This document shows positions 10,120-21,735 of a stretch of DNA of 64,000 bases, piece after piece. Under the pieces are notes generated by a model. That model was given only the letters and a program-made list of their open reading frames with translations, did not search any database and was not told the DNA's origin. A program made the translations under genes and the position numbers. Source of the DNA: Drosophila miranda (lineage: Eukaryota > Arthropoda > Insecta > Diptera > Drosophilidae); the NCBI RefSeq assembly GCF_003369915.1, contig NC_046676.1:15172001-15236000 (forward strand), given 5' to 3'. Each line of letters begins with the position of its first letter. Position 1 is the stretch's first letter.

Positions 10120-13100
10120 CGAAGTATTCGTACTTAGGCGTCCTTCTTCATTCATTGTACCTAGCTATGTAGATATGTATATAGATGTGCTTCCGCCTTC
10201 AGTATAACAAGACTGAACCGACACACAGACTAATTAAACTAATGAAGTATCATATCATAATTAAGCCCCCAGTGAAATGCAAGCCACAAGAACTGACGGT
10301 CCATTGAAATTCAGTGGAGCATCCACTGCCAAGTTCTGTCCTGAGACAGCAACCAGCAATCAGCGCCAGCATCATCTCTATTTCAGAAAAAAAGCGCCCT
10401 GCATAATGAAGGAAAACTGATGGCAACGACGACGAAAGCGTCGCGTTAATTAGGGTTAAAGTGGTCCGGGGTTGGTGTGCTGTCAGCGGTTAAGGGGCCA
10501 GTGATTTGTGCGACAGTGTGGATGCAAAGATGGAGCCAGAGATAGAGACAGAGACAGACCAAGGGCCACAAGTAGGTCAAACCAGTTGCAGCGTCTTACT
10601 GAGGGGAACTTACTTTCACAGTTCATATCTGGACCACTAGTTGGGGCACCATTAATATTGACTCTTACATGTAAATTTCACTTGATTCCGGCTCTTATTC
10701 CGACTCTTATTCCGGCTGCAGCTGAAGCACAACCATTACATTTAAGTACAATTGCATAACCAAGAAGGGAGGCACATACTCGTACTCGTAGAGAGGCAAA
10801 AAACGATGCGGAAGCCATCTCCAGCATCAGCTTCAGCATCAGCATCAGTATCAACATCAGTGTCAGCTTCAAAGGCAAATGCAACACAGAGTTCCGGCAG
10901 CAATAAAAGCACTCAAGACCCTCAGAGTTCCTGTCTGCCGCCTGTCCATCTGCCTGTCTATCTGGCGGCTCCCTCTATCCGTGCACTTAATGGGACATGT
11001 TTTTGCAACAGCTTTGGTTTCTCTTTTCGCCACTCCAGTCTTTCCGAGTGTCCCCCAATCGCAATCCCAGTCCCAGCCCGGGTCCGGGCCCAGCTTCGAC
11101 GTCCATGAGATTTGATGCATTTTGCTTGTTACCAAATTGTTTTGCATTTCCCATTCTCTCCACGCTTTCCCGTTGAGTCGCAATCCCGAATGGAATGTGA
11201 AAAAATAAGAATGAAAATAGGAAAAGGGAGCATACCAATGCCTTGGTCTTGGCCATGATTCGGTGTGAAAGTCATCAAATATTTAATGCACAAGTGCGAA
11301 ATCGCATTCCAATTGGCAGCTGCTTGCTTATGCATGAGCCAAAATTGATTTGGATGGATCAGACCGTTGGGAGTTCCACGGAGCCATTAAGATTGGACCA
11401 CCGATGCAAATGGCTTGAAGAGTCCTTACAGAAGTTGGCTGCCGCTTCCTCCTCGGTCGATCAGCTGATCCAGTTTCAACTCGAATGCTTTGCTTAGGTA
11501 TCTCGGTAGATGGCCAAGCCTCTGCTTCAATTTGCGTCTACAACTTATCACCTAACGAATGAATGATTGGTGGTTCCTTATCTAAATGGGTCTTTTGTCG
11601 GCGACTATCATAAATTTCTGGTGGCCTGAGTACACGTGTGGGTACGATTTTGAAATAGTGAAAATCATTCATCGAAAGATCCCTTACTCCATTGATATGT
11701 TGCTTGAATATTTATTAGATGAAGTAGATCTTCGGCCCTTGCCGCGTCTCACAAAGTTCCGCCAATATTAGCATTCATATTTTAGGCCTTTATTCTAATA
11801 TTTATCCCATCATATACCACATACTGAACTGTGGACAGAGCTTGGTTATTTTTCCAGCGCAATCATGGACTCCAATTGGATCAAATGGTTCCCGTGGTTT
11901 CGGGATTTTGGGAGACTTGCAAAGTTTTCGAACCAACTTTCTGGCAGGACCCTTGCCACAACAAACTATTCATAACAAGTTGTATAAAAATTACAAGGGA
12001 TATGGGCGGGTCGGGGTATGGCGGTATGGGTATGGTGGTGGCGGTGGCGTGGCTTCGTTCTGGTAGCGAGGGCAACTTCATCATTTTTCTTAATAAACGC
12101 GAAAATCTACCAAGGAAATACTGAAAATATCTCACAACTTTCAGTTTGCTGTTTGCCATTTCCGCCGAGAAACTTTGCAGTGAAGCTGCAGTTGTCGGCT
12201 GGCGAAAGGGGGAAAAATATGTCCGAAAGACAGGGAGGGGAATATTGGACAGAAACATATTTATGGGATATATTAAATAACCCAGGGGGGCGGCCTTCCC
12301 GGCGCTGTATTGCGTGGTGATTTATGTCTGAAGACGGTCGGTCCTGGCTGCTGCTGGTGCTCCTGCTTCTCGCCATAAATTGCCGCTTAGCATTATAACT
12401 CAATTAGCCGGCTGGCTCGTTGCGTATACGCCAGGTTGCACTGCCGGAAGTTGGCCAGTGCAGCGCGGTGGCAGGAACAGCAGCAGCAGTTACACTTACA
12501 ACTGTACAACTGTAAATTATGCAATCCCTAATTAATGTCAGTGCGACTGTGGCCCTGAAACTGGGGCAGTGCCACACTTCACTACTTACATAGGCTCCGG
12601 CTCTGGCTCTGGTTGTGGCTGTTCTTGGTGGTCATTGCGGTGCCCCCCTGTCCGTGTGTTTGTTGTGTGGCTAATGAATCGCCTGCCAGGAATCGGCTTG
12701 TGACCTGTCTCGTTGCAATTAGCGTAGACTTACGTTTGACTTAACCGATTTGTCATCGCTGAGGTGTGAAAAGTACTCGTACTCGTACTGGTGCACGGGA
12801 TATATTGCCGACTTTAGGGCTTGCCGTAGGGCTGCCTTTTCCCGTTGATTACGTGCCGTGTGTGGATGAGGTATTGAAATGTATTTCTGTTGAATTGGCT
12901 CCGCCTTCGAGGATGTCTAAGACCTGAAGTCCCCGTACGAATGCTTTAGTGTTGAAGAGTTTCAAAGTCTGCTGTAACTACTACTTCCCTTCAATGGAAG
13001 AAGCATAAAAACTAGAAGATTTTTGGAAAAACCAGTGTGAGCAAGGGTAAGGCTTCCCTCCCCTCACAGAAGAGGGGCTGGGAGAACGCAACGTCAGGCA

Positions 13101-13480
13101 ACATCCGTTGCCATTTCATTCTTTTGCAAGGAGTGCTTGCCTGCTTCCGGCAGTCGCTGTGCAAGGATTTGCAAGGACCTCCTCCACTCGACAGGAAACC
13201 TATTAGTTATACATTGAACTGTCCTCACTTGAGGCCCCACTGGAGTTGCTTCGTTATGATATTTATTTGGTTTCCATTGCCAAAAGGATACGTACTCTTA
13301 AGTTCTACATACTGTATCCCGATGTGGCAGGCTGCCAGCGACTGTCTGAAAAGCAATTGACATAAAAGGAATACAAACACAGCTGTGTTTAATTTATTCA
13401 CTTCGTTTTGGTCTTTGAGTGATGTCTTATATAATTAAATACGTACATCCGATTGAATTTCCATAGATATTCCTTTCCTA
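10120..13480. other. 3.4-kb intergenic region, no gene seen
   Basis: Frames here are short and compositionally like non-coding fly DNA. There are simple-repeat tracts such as ACTCGT repeats at about 10779 and 12773, and (AGC/AGCATC)-like tracts at 10830-10860. A minus-strand AATAAA at about 13392-13397 should end the exchanger at 13481. No promoter or RNA gene could be supported. Confidence 0.45.
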
Positions 13481-15755
13481 TCAGTCCAACTCAAGCGAAG
13501 GCTTAACCGTTGGATCGCTGGCAAACGAGTGAATGGTGTTCTGATGAATAAGGAATGCAAATAAAAGGAATAGAAGGTATATCATTATTGAGAATATTCC
13601 CATGGAGCGGCGCGCAAAAAAGTCCAGCGTTGAGGTCCAAAGCAGCGTGGCAAAGAGGCCTAAATTGAGGAAAATGTACGCATTGGTGCCATACTCCCCG
13701 GACTGCTCCTCTATGGTGACCTTCATGTCAATATTTAATTTGAAGTACATAACAGCACCCGTGCCCAGGAGGACGTCTAAAAGAAAGGGAGAACGCTGTA
13801 GATTATTCTGTTCCGTAGAAACGGCAGCTGGACTCACTGAAGAAGGGACCTCCGATGGCTGCCGCATAGGCCATCTTCTCATAGCCCTGATAGGCCATGG
13901 CCGTGTTGGCCACCAGATCCCCCAACGCCTGGGTAATGGCGTTGACTGTGACGCCCATAAAGTCCTCTTCTATATTCAATATGTTGCCCACCACTCCCAG
14001 CAGCTTGTCGATCTCCGATGCACAGACAAAGATCAGGAAGATAGAGCCAGTCAGGTTCATGATCGTGTACACCTGAAATACGGATTGAACCATCAGGTAG
14101 ATCCCACACCCCGAAACTGGACTCTGCACTCTGGTGCACTCACCCAGTGGTAGACGGGCGGCACATCGGTCCGAGAATGTATAAAGACAAAGATGGCGAA
14201 GGGAACAGTGATCGCACAGGAGTACACCCCGTAAACGTATGTGTTTGCCAGTTCCGAGTACCACAATTTCTTCTTATGGGACGTATTCAACGCTGCAAGA
14301 TGGGAGAATGCCCAACAGACAACTAAGAGGGGAACGAGGGGACAACTCACCCATGGAGACGATAATGGTAATGGCCGGATTCAGGAATGTGTGGATGCAA
14401 TTGAGCAGCTTGCTCCAGCCGTGTTTATCCAGTTCATGGTCGACGAGGGGTATGTAGGCGGCGCACAGAACTTTCGCAGGAGCCATGGCCAGGAGGAAGG
14501 TTCGCCCAAACATGTTCGCCTCCCGCCATTCATCGATATCGATGGGATTGAGGGTCGTAGCGAAATCCCTCCAGAGTCCGCTGTTCCTGCTAGTCGTAAG
14601 GTTATAAAATACACTCCGTGTGGCCAGTGGGTTCACGCTTTGGCGCACCCGCGAGGCACGCTTTGTGGTGTAGGTGAATTTATCGTGTACGGGATTGACA
14701 ACCGAGACCCTAGTGCCGGGTCTCTCCAATATCTCCACCCTCGCGTCCTCGGCATATTCTGCGTATTGCTCTTCCAGTCTTCCCAGTTTCTTTCTGACCT
14801 CCACAGTCTGTTGCTGGTCCCGAAGCTCGCCTATTTGGCGTTCCAGTACTACAAATAGAATAGAGGGATTTACGCCGGATCTGCCATGAACTTGCACCGC
14901 CTTCAGCACTCACTGATCATGGCTTTCCGCATTAGGTACACGTCCAGAATGTTCACTACAATGTAGGATATGTACACCAGAACCAACACTGCCGGGAAAG
15001 GGACAGAGATCAGCTAGTGAGCGATTCAGATGATGTTGTGAGGCCTACCAAAGCATTCGGTCATGTCCACTTCTCCGTGGGAGGCCATTACATATTCCAG
15101 CAGGGTCACTCCCAAAATAAAGAACAGTATGTCGCGTACAGTGCCGTGCGTATTCATCTTGAAGGGACTTATATAGCAGATCATGCCCCCGGTGAACATC
15201 GAGACAAACAGAGCCATTGCCAGAGAGTTGGCAAACACTGGCACCTCCTCCTTGATGGCCGCCAGATTGGCTGCCAGATCCGGAGAGGTGTTGCCAAACG
15301 CCAGTAGGGTTACGCCCGCCAAATGCTCGTTCATATGCAGCATCTGGGAGACGACCTTCAGGGCTGGACTGTAGCTAAAGGGAGACGAGTTTCGGATATC
15401 GATCAGGTATCGGGTACATTCATTGCAACTCAAACTGCAAGTGGGAGTGGGAGCGGGAGTGCACTTACTACATGTCCACCACGTGGGTCAGGCACATCAG
15501 CAGCTGCAGGCAGAATGCAACAAACAACGTGAGGTAGACTATCTCCTGGAACTGGTTCCTGCACTTCAGGTCGCATGCCAGCATCCGCATGTAGGGCACG
15601 AATATGGTTTCGGTAATGCAATCCGTGGCATTCAACACAAAGTCGCATCTCTCGTCGTAGGGAAAGTTTGCCACCACGTAGCAGCTGACCTTGTCCCAGA
15701 ACTCGTCGAACTCCTCGTCCATTATATTGTGCTCCACATCCTGCGACTCTGCCAT
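13481..15755 (-). CDS. NCLX/CCX-type sodium/calcium exchanger paralogue 4 (7 exons, 621 aa)
   Basis: Fourth, more diverged cluster member. Exons: 15755-15469, 15374-15049, 14988-14914, 14848-14351, 14292-14144, 14072-13838, 13776-13481; total 1866 bases in one frame. It lacks the first intron of the other three: its first exon fuses the equivalents of their exons 1 and 2. Exons of 326, 75 and 235 bases are conserved exactly. The first repeat is AFGNTSPDLAAN, the second TVNAITQALGDLVAN followed by QGYEKM and GGPFF, so the Asp and Asn positions are kept. The loop exon (14848-14351) is rich in Gln, Glu and Arg. Its start lies 274 bases from the divergent phosphatase gene at 16030. Confidence 0.92.
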
Positions 15756-16029
15756 TGTAAAAAGTGTGCAAGTGTGCCCTCAGCTCCGCTCAGGGAAGTG
15801 TGCTCGAACATAAAACAATGCTCCAACTGACATTCATCGAAAATAAATATCCATGGCCTACGAGGATCTACGTTCTTTTCCTCATAGAACATAGAAGTTT
15901 ATAGAACGATTTCATTCAGTTTGCCGAGCAGCAAAAATTAAATTCAAATGTCAATGAATCCAATAAATAATGTGTAAATAGAAGTCAAAAGTCAACAAAT
16001 TTTGGTACCGCTTGGAAGTTAATCCGTTA
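15756..16029. promoter_or_regulatory. Divergent 274-bp intergenic region
   Basis: Separates the starts of exchanger 4 (-) and the phosphatase gene (+). It is AT-rich; I see no clear TATA box. The two short 5' regions must share it. Confidence 0.4.
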
Positions 16030-16920
16030 ATGATTTGGAGGCAATTCCTATTCGCTATAATGGTCAGTCTGGTGCCGCCAATGTCATCGGTCTTGGCTAA
16101 AAACATCAATCTACAGAGTTCTTCGGCTTCAGCCTTAGACGTGGACTCGTCTGTGGACCCGTCTGTGGGGCCGCCTGTGGCCCCAACGCCATCGATGATG
16201 GTTTTGGTTCGCGACGAACTCTACAGCTACCTTCGACGAATGCTGAGCTTTTTGGCGGCCAGGACCCTTGAGTTCATTCGACCGGATCGATACATTATCT
16301 ACAAGGAGGTGGCTCCGTCGAGCATGTGCGCCATTCAACTTGAACGTGTGCCGCGAAAGACGTTGATACTGGACCTGGACGAGACGCTGCTTCACTCATG
16401 CTACATTGATCCGGAGACCAAGGAGAACGTGGGCGGCAGCCAAGTGCCGGCCTGCGCAGTTCCCGATTACCAGATCCATCTGACGATCGATGGCATAGAG
16501 CCGATTCTGTTCAGTGTCTTCAAGCGGCCCCATGTCGACGAGTTCCTCGATCATGTGGCCCAGTGGTATGACCTGGCCATCTATACGGCCAGTGTGGAGT
16601 CGTACGCCGCACGGGTGGTGGACTTGCTGGACGCCGGGCGGGGCATACTGCAGCGGCGCTTCTACCGACAGCACTGCCGCTCCAACACCTCCATTGTTAG
16701 CAAGGATCTCACTCTTGTCAATCGGGACCTGAGCAGAACGCTCATCATCGACAACACGCCCAATGCGTACCGGGACTTTCCCCACAACGCCATCCCGATC
16801 AAGTCGTTCATCTACGATCCCAACGACAGGGAGCTGCTGAAGCTGCTGCCATTCCTGGACGCCTTGCGCTTTACCAAGGATGTCCGATCGATTCTTCGTC
16901 GTCGTGTCGAAAATCACTAA
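16030..16920 (+). CDS. Dullard/CTD-type nuclear-envelope phosphatase paralogue (intronless)
   Basis: 296-residue protein of the FCP1/SCP HAD phosphatase family, closest in layout to Dullard (CTDNEP1), which removes phosphate from Ser/Thr of lipin at the nuclear envelope. The catalytic DxDxT motif is in LILDLDETLLHS; further family blocks are KRPHVDEFLDHV, YTASVESYA, SKDLTLVNRDLSR and IDNTPNAY. A hydrophobic N-terminal stretch (about 5-20) could anchor it in a membrane. Start: the ATG at 16030 is used; an in-frame TTG at 16012 is not needed. The single exon suggests a retrocopy of a spliced Dullard gene. Fly Dullard-like retrocopies are often testis genes, but no expression evidence is visible. 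It probably corresponds to D. melanogaster CG8584, from memory of numbering in this region. Confidence 0.88.
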   Translation: MIWRQFLFAIMVSLVPPMSSVLAKNINLQSSSASALDVDSSVDPSVGPPVAPTPSMMVLVRDELYSYLRRMLSFLAARTLEFIRPDRYIIYKEVAPSSMCAIQLERVPRKTLILDLDETLLHSCYIDPETKENVGGSQVPACAVPDYQIHLTIDGIEPILFSVFKRPHVDEFLDHVAQWYDLAIYTASVESYAARVVDLLDAGRGILQRRFYRQHCRSNTSIVSKDLTLVNRDLSRTLIIDNTPNAYRDFPHNAIPIKSFIYDPNDRELLKLLPFLDALRFTKDVRSILRRRVENH

Positions 16921-18667
16921 CTCACTAATTGCAAATTGCCAAAGATAATTGCACAACTATTAACCGTTCTAAAGGACTCTACCGGTTATTCCCAAAAATA
17001 TATTGAAACGAAGGAGGACCTACGCGAACATAGCTGTGTGTCCAGCAAATATTTCCGGCTTTTGGAATCAATTAATATTATTTTATAATTCATAAGTACT
17101 CGCAACACATGGTCTGGAAAACTTTGAACGAAACCCCTGTAAAGGAAAACCGCACTAGAGCTCAAAATTCAAACCAAATTTGAATCGTAATTGTTTATAT
17201 TCCAGTGCACATATTTTTGGGATTAAATTTAAATGTCTGAGTCTTTCCATTGTGCCGCTAATTAAATGAATTCCCCCTTAAAACTACTGAGACCCTTTGG
17301 AAGTACCACCAACAGCAACAGCAGCATCTGGGGCGCCTCTGCACAAATGCATTTTATTGCTGGTCGTGCGGCATGTGGGCTCACTCTTTTAATACCCCGT
17401 ACACGTCCATGGGTGTGCTGTACTGTCCATAAATGTATTTACGTACCTACCTATTCGTTCCAAAGTAAAAAGATTCGAAAACATTGGCAGACACTCGTAA
17501 TAGTTTAAGGAATTGCCTTTTTCGACTGGTATTCTTTGCGGACAGTGGAGTGTGCATTGTTTTCCAGACACTGTTTTTGATTATGAGGTATTCAGTAGTC
17601 GGAATGCTGAACATAGCCGTTCTTCTTCATTGTTTTTGCTGGGGTGTGTGCGAGCCGAAGTTTGTGGCATGCCAGCAGCATGCAAATGCGAAAGCGTAAT
17701 GATGTTGCGGCTTTTTGACTTTACACCGTCACAGAGAAAGCCGCAGCACTGAGCCACCTGATGCGATGCCTCGCCCTGGCCCCTCGCTTGTCGCATGCGT
17801 CCCTCACTTCCATACGCCTAAAGTTTCAAAAGTTTAAATTGAATTCTTAATTATTGCACACACGGGTGGGAAGGGGAGCGAAATATTTTGGCCTGGCCAA
17901 AATGTTTAGATAATACAATTTCTTTTCAGCAAATTATCAAATGGTTTTCATGCACGAAGGAAAAATATGGACAATAATTGCATTTTTGGGTTCGTCCTCG
18001 TATTTTTAGGATCAAAGAGATTCATGTACGGACAAGTCTGATTTATGTGACTGGGGCTGCACAAATTTTGATTTGTTGCGCCATAAAATGTTTTGGCTGG
18101 CACAGAAAATCCAACAAAAAACGCCATGAAAGAGTCGAAATACCAGGCATGGTTATTGAAATCCAACAGATAGCTTGACAGTGCACCAGCAGAGGAAGGA
18201 ACAGCAGAAGCAGTGGCACTGGCAGTCAACGGTGCGTATGAGCAATCAGTCAACCAGTCAGTGAGTCAGTTAGCTAGTGATATCTGCATTTATGCTTGGC
18301 CTAGTGTAAATTTCCCGTAGCATTCGGAAGCATGCTTTAAAAAGTGCGAAACGTGAATGGTTTTGTGAGCATTTTCGAGGTTTTTCTTGTCTCAGCATTC
18401 TATTCCTCGACTGAGCTGTGTTCCTGAGGGATTAATTATCATTATGAGAAGTTCCTTTTTAGGGCTGTTGGTTTACTGCGAGTAAATTTGCTTACTAGTC
18501 GAAGAAAAAGCGAATCGCAAATTAGGTTTCTGCATTTCAAATGAATCTCTGTGGTTTTTCGACTCTGTCTAAATACACAAACGGCGCCAGCATCGAGTGT
18601 TAACAGGCACTAGGTCCTAACAGTAGGAGTCCTCGAGTTAGAGGCAGAGGCAGAAACCGAGTCAGTG

Positions 18668-18704
<37 letters not shown>

Positions 18705-19318
18705 CAGAGTTGGAGGCATTTTGGCAGTTGATTGCTTCTTGTGGTTTTTCGAACCACAACCAATGCCAATTAACAATGCAAATGGTTTCCCAGGGGGGGG
18801 GTTTGATGATGGCACGGGCGGTTGGAAAGACGGCAAGTAAGTGAATCTCGCTCGCTTCCGAGTGTCAGCTTAAGCCACTCAGAAACCCCCGCTTTCGAGT
18901 TGGAATCGTCGGCTTAAGCTGCACATAAATCTTGCATTGAATGGGTTAAGTGGAATGGCACGGAGAACCTTCACCTGTTCCGCCATAAATTTCCATTTTC
19001 CGTTTTCCTTTTTCCACTGCAGCCAGTCAATTCGGCTTAAATGCCCCCCGACAACGACTCTGGCCAGGCGGGGGAGAATCAAAATGGTCTGAGGGACTGA
19101 GTTACTGAGGGATTGAAGGACTGGTTGCGCTGTCAGCCAGTGCCTGGAAAACCACTCTCTGGCTTGTTTCAGCGATGCCATTGAAAATTAGACAATGAAT
19201 TGTGTTCCTTGCAAATACGAGTAGAGGAAAGTTGCTGTTATCCCCTGCCCCTGCTGTCGTTGGCTTACACTTTATTACGTATATAAAATTGGTTGACACT
19301 CGAAAGGCTAGCACTAGA
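16921..19318. other. 2.4-kb intergenic region with one microsatellite
   Basis: No supported gene. It holds a (CAGAGC)n tract listed separately and, at its right end near 19270, a minus-strand AATAAA for the protease homologue that follows. Confidence 0.45.
18668..18709. repeat. (CCAGAG)n microsatellite
   Basis: About seven uninterrupted hexamer copies in an otherwise unique intergenic stretch. Confidence 0.9.
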
Positions 19319-20761
19319 CTAGACGAGGTCGCTCAGTGAGAAGCCCGCTTGGACTACCATTTGGTTGATCCAGTCCCTCAGGTAGGCCACGTTCGTGTAG
19401 GCCGCCGGAATGTCCTTCTCGGCGCACTCAATGCCCCAGGAGACGATGCCGGCCAGCTGGAAGCGATCCGTCTGGCCTGGCATCGAGCAGAAGAGCGGCG
19501 AACCGCCGTCACCCTTGCAGGTGTCCTTGCCCTCGACGCCGCCGGCACAGAGGAAGCTGTCATGGAGACGGAAGCGTCGGCCCAGGATCGTGCGACGCAG
19601 CAGACGCTGGCAGTTCTCGTGCTCCACCACAGGCAGCTCGATGCGCTTCAAGAGGTGCTCCATGGTCTTGGCCGAGCTGTTGCTTTGGCCCCAGCCGGTG
19701 GCCAGGCAGTGGGCCCGCCGCATGTCCTCCTGCACCTGCGTCGTCTCCGCGGGCGGCAGGCAGATGGGCTGGATGTGGGGGGCCAGCTGGAACGGCCGCT
19801 CCAGGACCAGCAGAGCCATGTCGTGGCTATGGGTCAGCTTGTTGAACGCCTCGTGGCGGTACAGCTGTCTAATGCGACGCATCTGGTAGGGATGTGGCTC
19901 CCGCTGGCTGTTCAGGTCCCAGTCGCCGGCGCGGGCCAGCAGCGAGTCCTCGCTGTAGTTGGCCACATTATGGGCGCTGGTCAGCACCATCTGGGGATGG
20001 ATCAGAGAGCCGCCGCAGATATAGTTGCCCTCCATGTCCATCAGAGCCACCATCCAGGGGAACTCGGCAAAGGTGGACTCGCCGTCGTTGTAGCCATCCA
20101 GCTGGTAGTAGAGACCCTTGGAATTGCTGTACCCGCAGCCCCTGTACTCGAAGTCCTTCAGGTTTTGTTGCATGCGACTCTGGCCCTCCTCTATCTGGAA
20201 ATGGGCTGTACTTTATTCTCGTCCCCCCAGTGCCTTCGCATCTCTCACCTGCTCGTTCTCGGGACAGCATATCTCCACCGAACGACAGCCGAAGTTGCTC
20301 GCCTCGTTGATGCGCGCCGTGATCACGTAGCGGCCGTCCATGTTCACGGACCCAGTGGTGCACAAGTGCCGGGGCACGCACAGCCGTTGCTCGCCACAGC
20401 TCTTGTAGTCCTCCGGCTCACTGGGGTCTGCCACAGCGATCTCTGTTGTGGTTGTTTCTGGTTTGGTTGACGTTGCTGCCGTTGTCCCCACCCATCGATT
20501 TCCCTTTCGCTGGCTGCGGTACTCGACCTCAGCCTCCTCGGCGTAAAAGTTCTCCAGCTGCTCCTTCTCGCAGCAAACCAATTCACGGCCACAGCTGCGG
20601 TACAGAATGCGAGTACTGAGCAGGCCCCGGCCGGAGTCATCCGTCTGGTCGCAGAGCTTTTTGGCGATGCATATCTCCAGATCGGAGCAGCTGCGCTGCG
20701 TCCAGCCAGCGGGTAGCAGTGATAACAAAGAGAGCAGCACTACCAATCGCTCGGCCCACAT
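19319..20761 (-). CDS. CLIP-domain serine protease homologue, Ser-to-Gly (2 exons, 462 aa)
   Basis: Secreted, catalytically dead protease homologue (SPH). Exons 20761-20249 and 20194-19319, phase 0, GT-AG. Residues 1-21 are a signal peptide. Two disulfide-knot segments follow, each with the CxxxxxC...CC spacing (one around CSDLEICIAKKLC to LVCCE, one around CGEQRLCVPRHLC to VEICCPE), separated by a Thr-rich linker. The S1 domain has the His (TSAHNV) and Asp (HDMALL) but KGDGGSPLF in place of GDSGGP, so the nucleophile Ser is Gly. Such SPHs act as cofactors in melanisation or matrix attachment rather than as enzymes. The gene is divergent from a clear paralogue at 21736. Likely the CG8586/CG8738 type of D. 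melanogaster; the exact match is not assigned. Confidence 0.93.
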
Positions 20762-21735
20762 CGCGATATGCTGTACAGGGCGAAAGGGAGAAAGAGAGAG
20801 GCTGTCTGTAGTGGGGAAAAACCAGTCGCAGATATTTCATTCACTTCAAACTGCGTTGCTTATACGCCATGTGGTCTCCCAAGCCAAGCAGCCAAGCAAT
20901 CAAGAGGAGGAGAGGAGTCCCCATGATAGTCACAGACTACGACGAATCGGTATTTCCCACTTACGCACCTTATTATATTTTTGTAATCCAATTTCAATCA
21001 GTTCGATGCGCAATTACGCTCCAGTTGAGATCGTTTTGAGGGCACGGCGCGAGTACAACTGAATGTTGGGACGGAACAATCGACGATCTAGTGGGCTCAG
21101 CAAACTGATTCAGACAAAGTGGAGCTCTCATCTGAACTTCTGATCGTTCTCTTAATCACCCAGCAGCTGATCTACGATCTCTGTCTCTCTTTCTCTCTCG
21201 CTTTCTCAGAATACTCGTCATTCCAAGCCGGTTCTATAAAGTGTCTAACGTTTTACTCAAATATTTCAGTCGACTTTTTGCGTGCGACCAGCAACGAGTT
21301 CTACTTTGAGATCCGCGGCAGATCTATCTCTATATACTCCCATACATACATACATATACATAGATATGTAAGTATGCAAAAGTGTTTACTTAGCCATAAG
21401 TGCATCGATGGCTGGATATATACTATATAGTAATGTTCGTTCAAGTTGTGGAGATAAATCAGTTCCAACGAATTCTATTTGAATACCGACTGCTCCCATT
21501 CAAAATTCTATTAACAAACAAAGAAAAAGAGATACATATAGTGCAGGTTTGTTTTGATTATAGAACTCCCAATAGTGCGACTTGCTGTCTGTGTGCGCTT
21601 GATAATCCATTATAATCGTTTTCATGAAGTGATTGATTGCTGATAACCCCTGCTGCAGCCTCGTCTGTGGTATCTGTAATCGTTGTGTGTAATCGTTATT
21701 CTGTTTCGACCTGTTACTCTTGCAGCCATGCCAAG
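20762..21735. promoter_or_regulatory. Divergent 974-bp region between the two protease homologues
   Basis: Both SPH genes start outward from here, so their promoters and 5' UTRs must lie inside. A TTGCAG acceptor-like site at 21721-21725 could join an upstream non-coding exon to the plus-strand gene. Short TC-rich and TATA/CATA-rich tracts occur at 21180-21200 and 21340-21370. No other gene is seen. Confidence 0.4.

Noticed and set aside
19349-20470. A 373-codon plus-strand frame
   Set aside because: Antisense shadow of the GC-rich protease homologue gene; no family resemblance.
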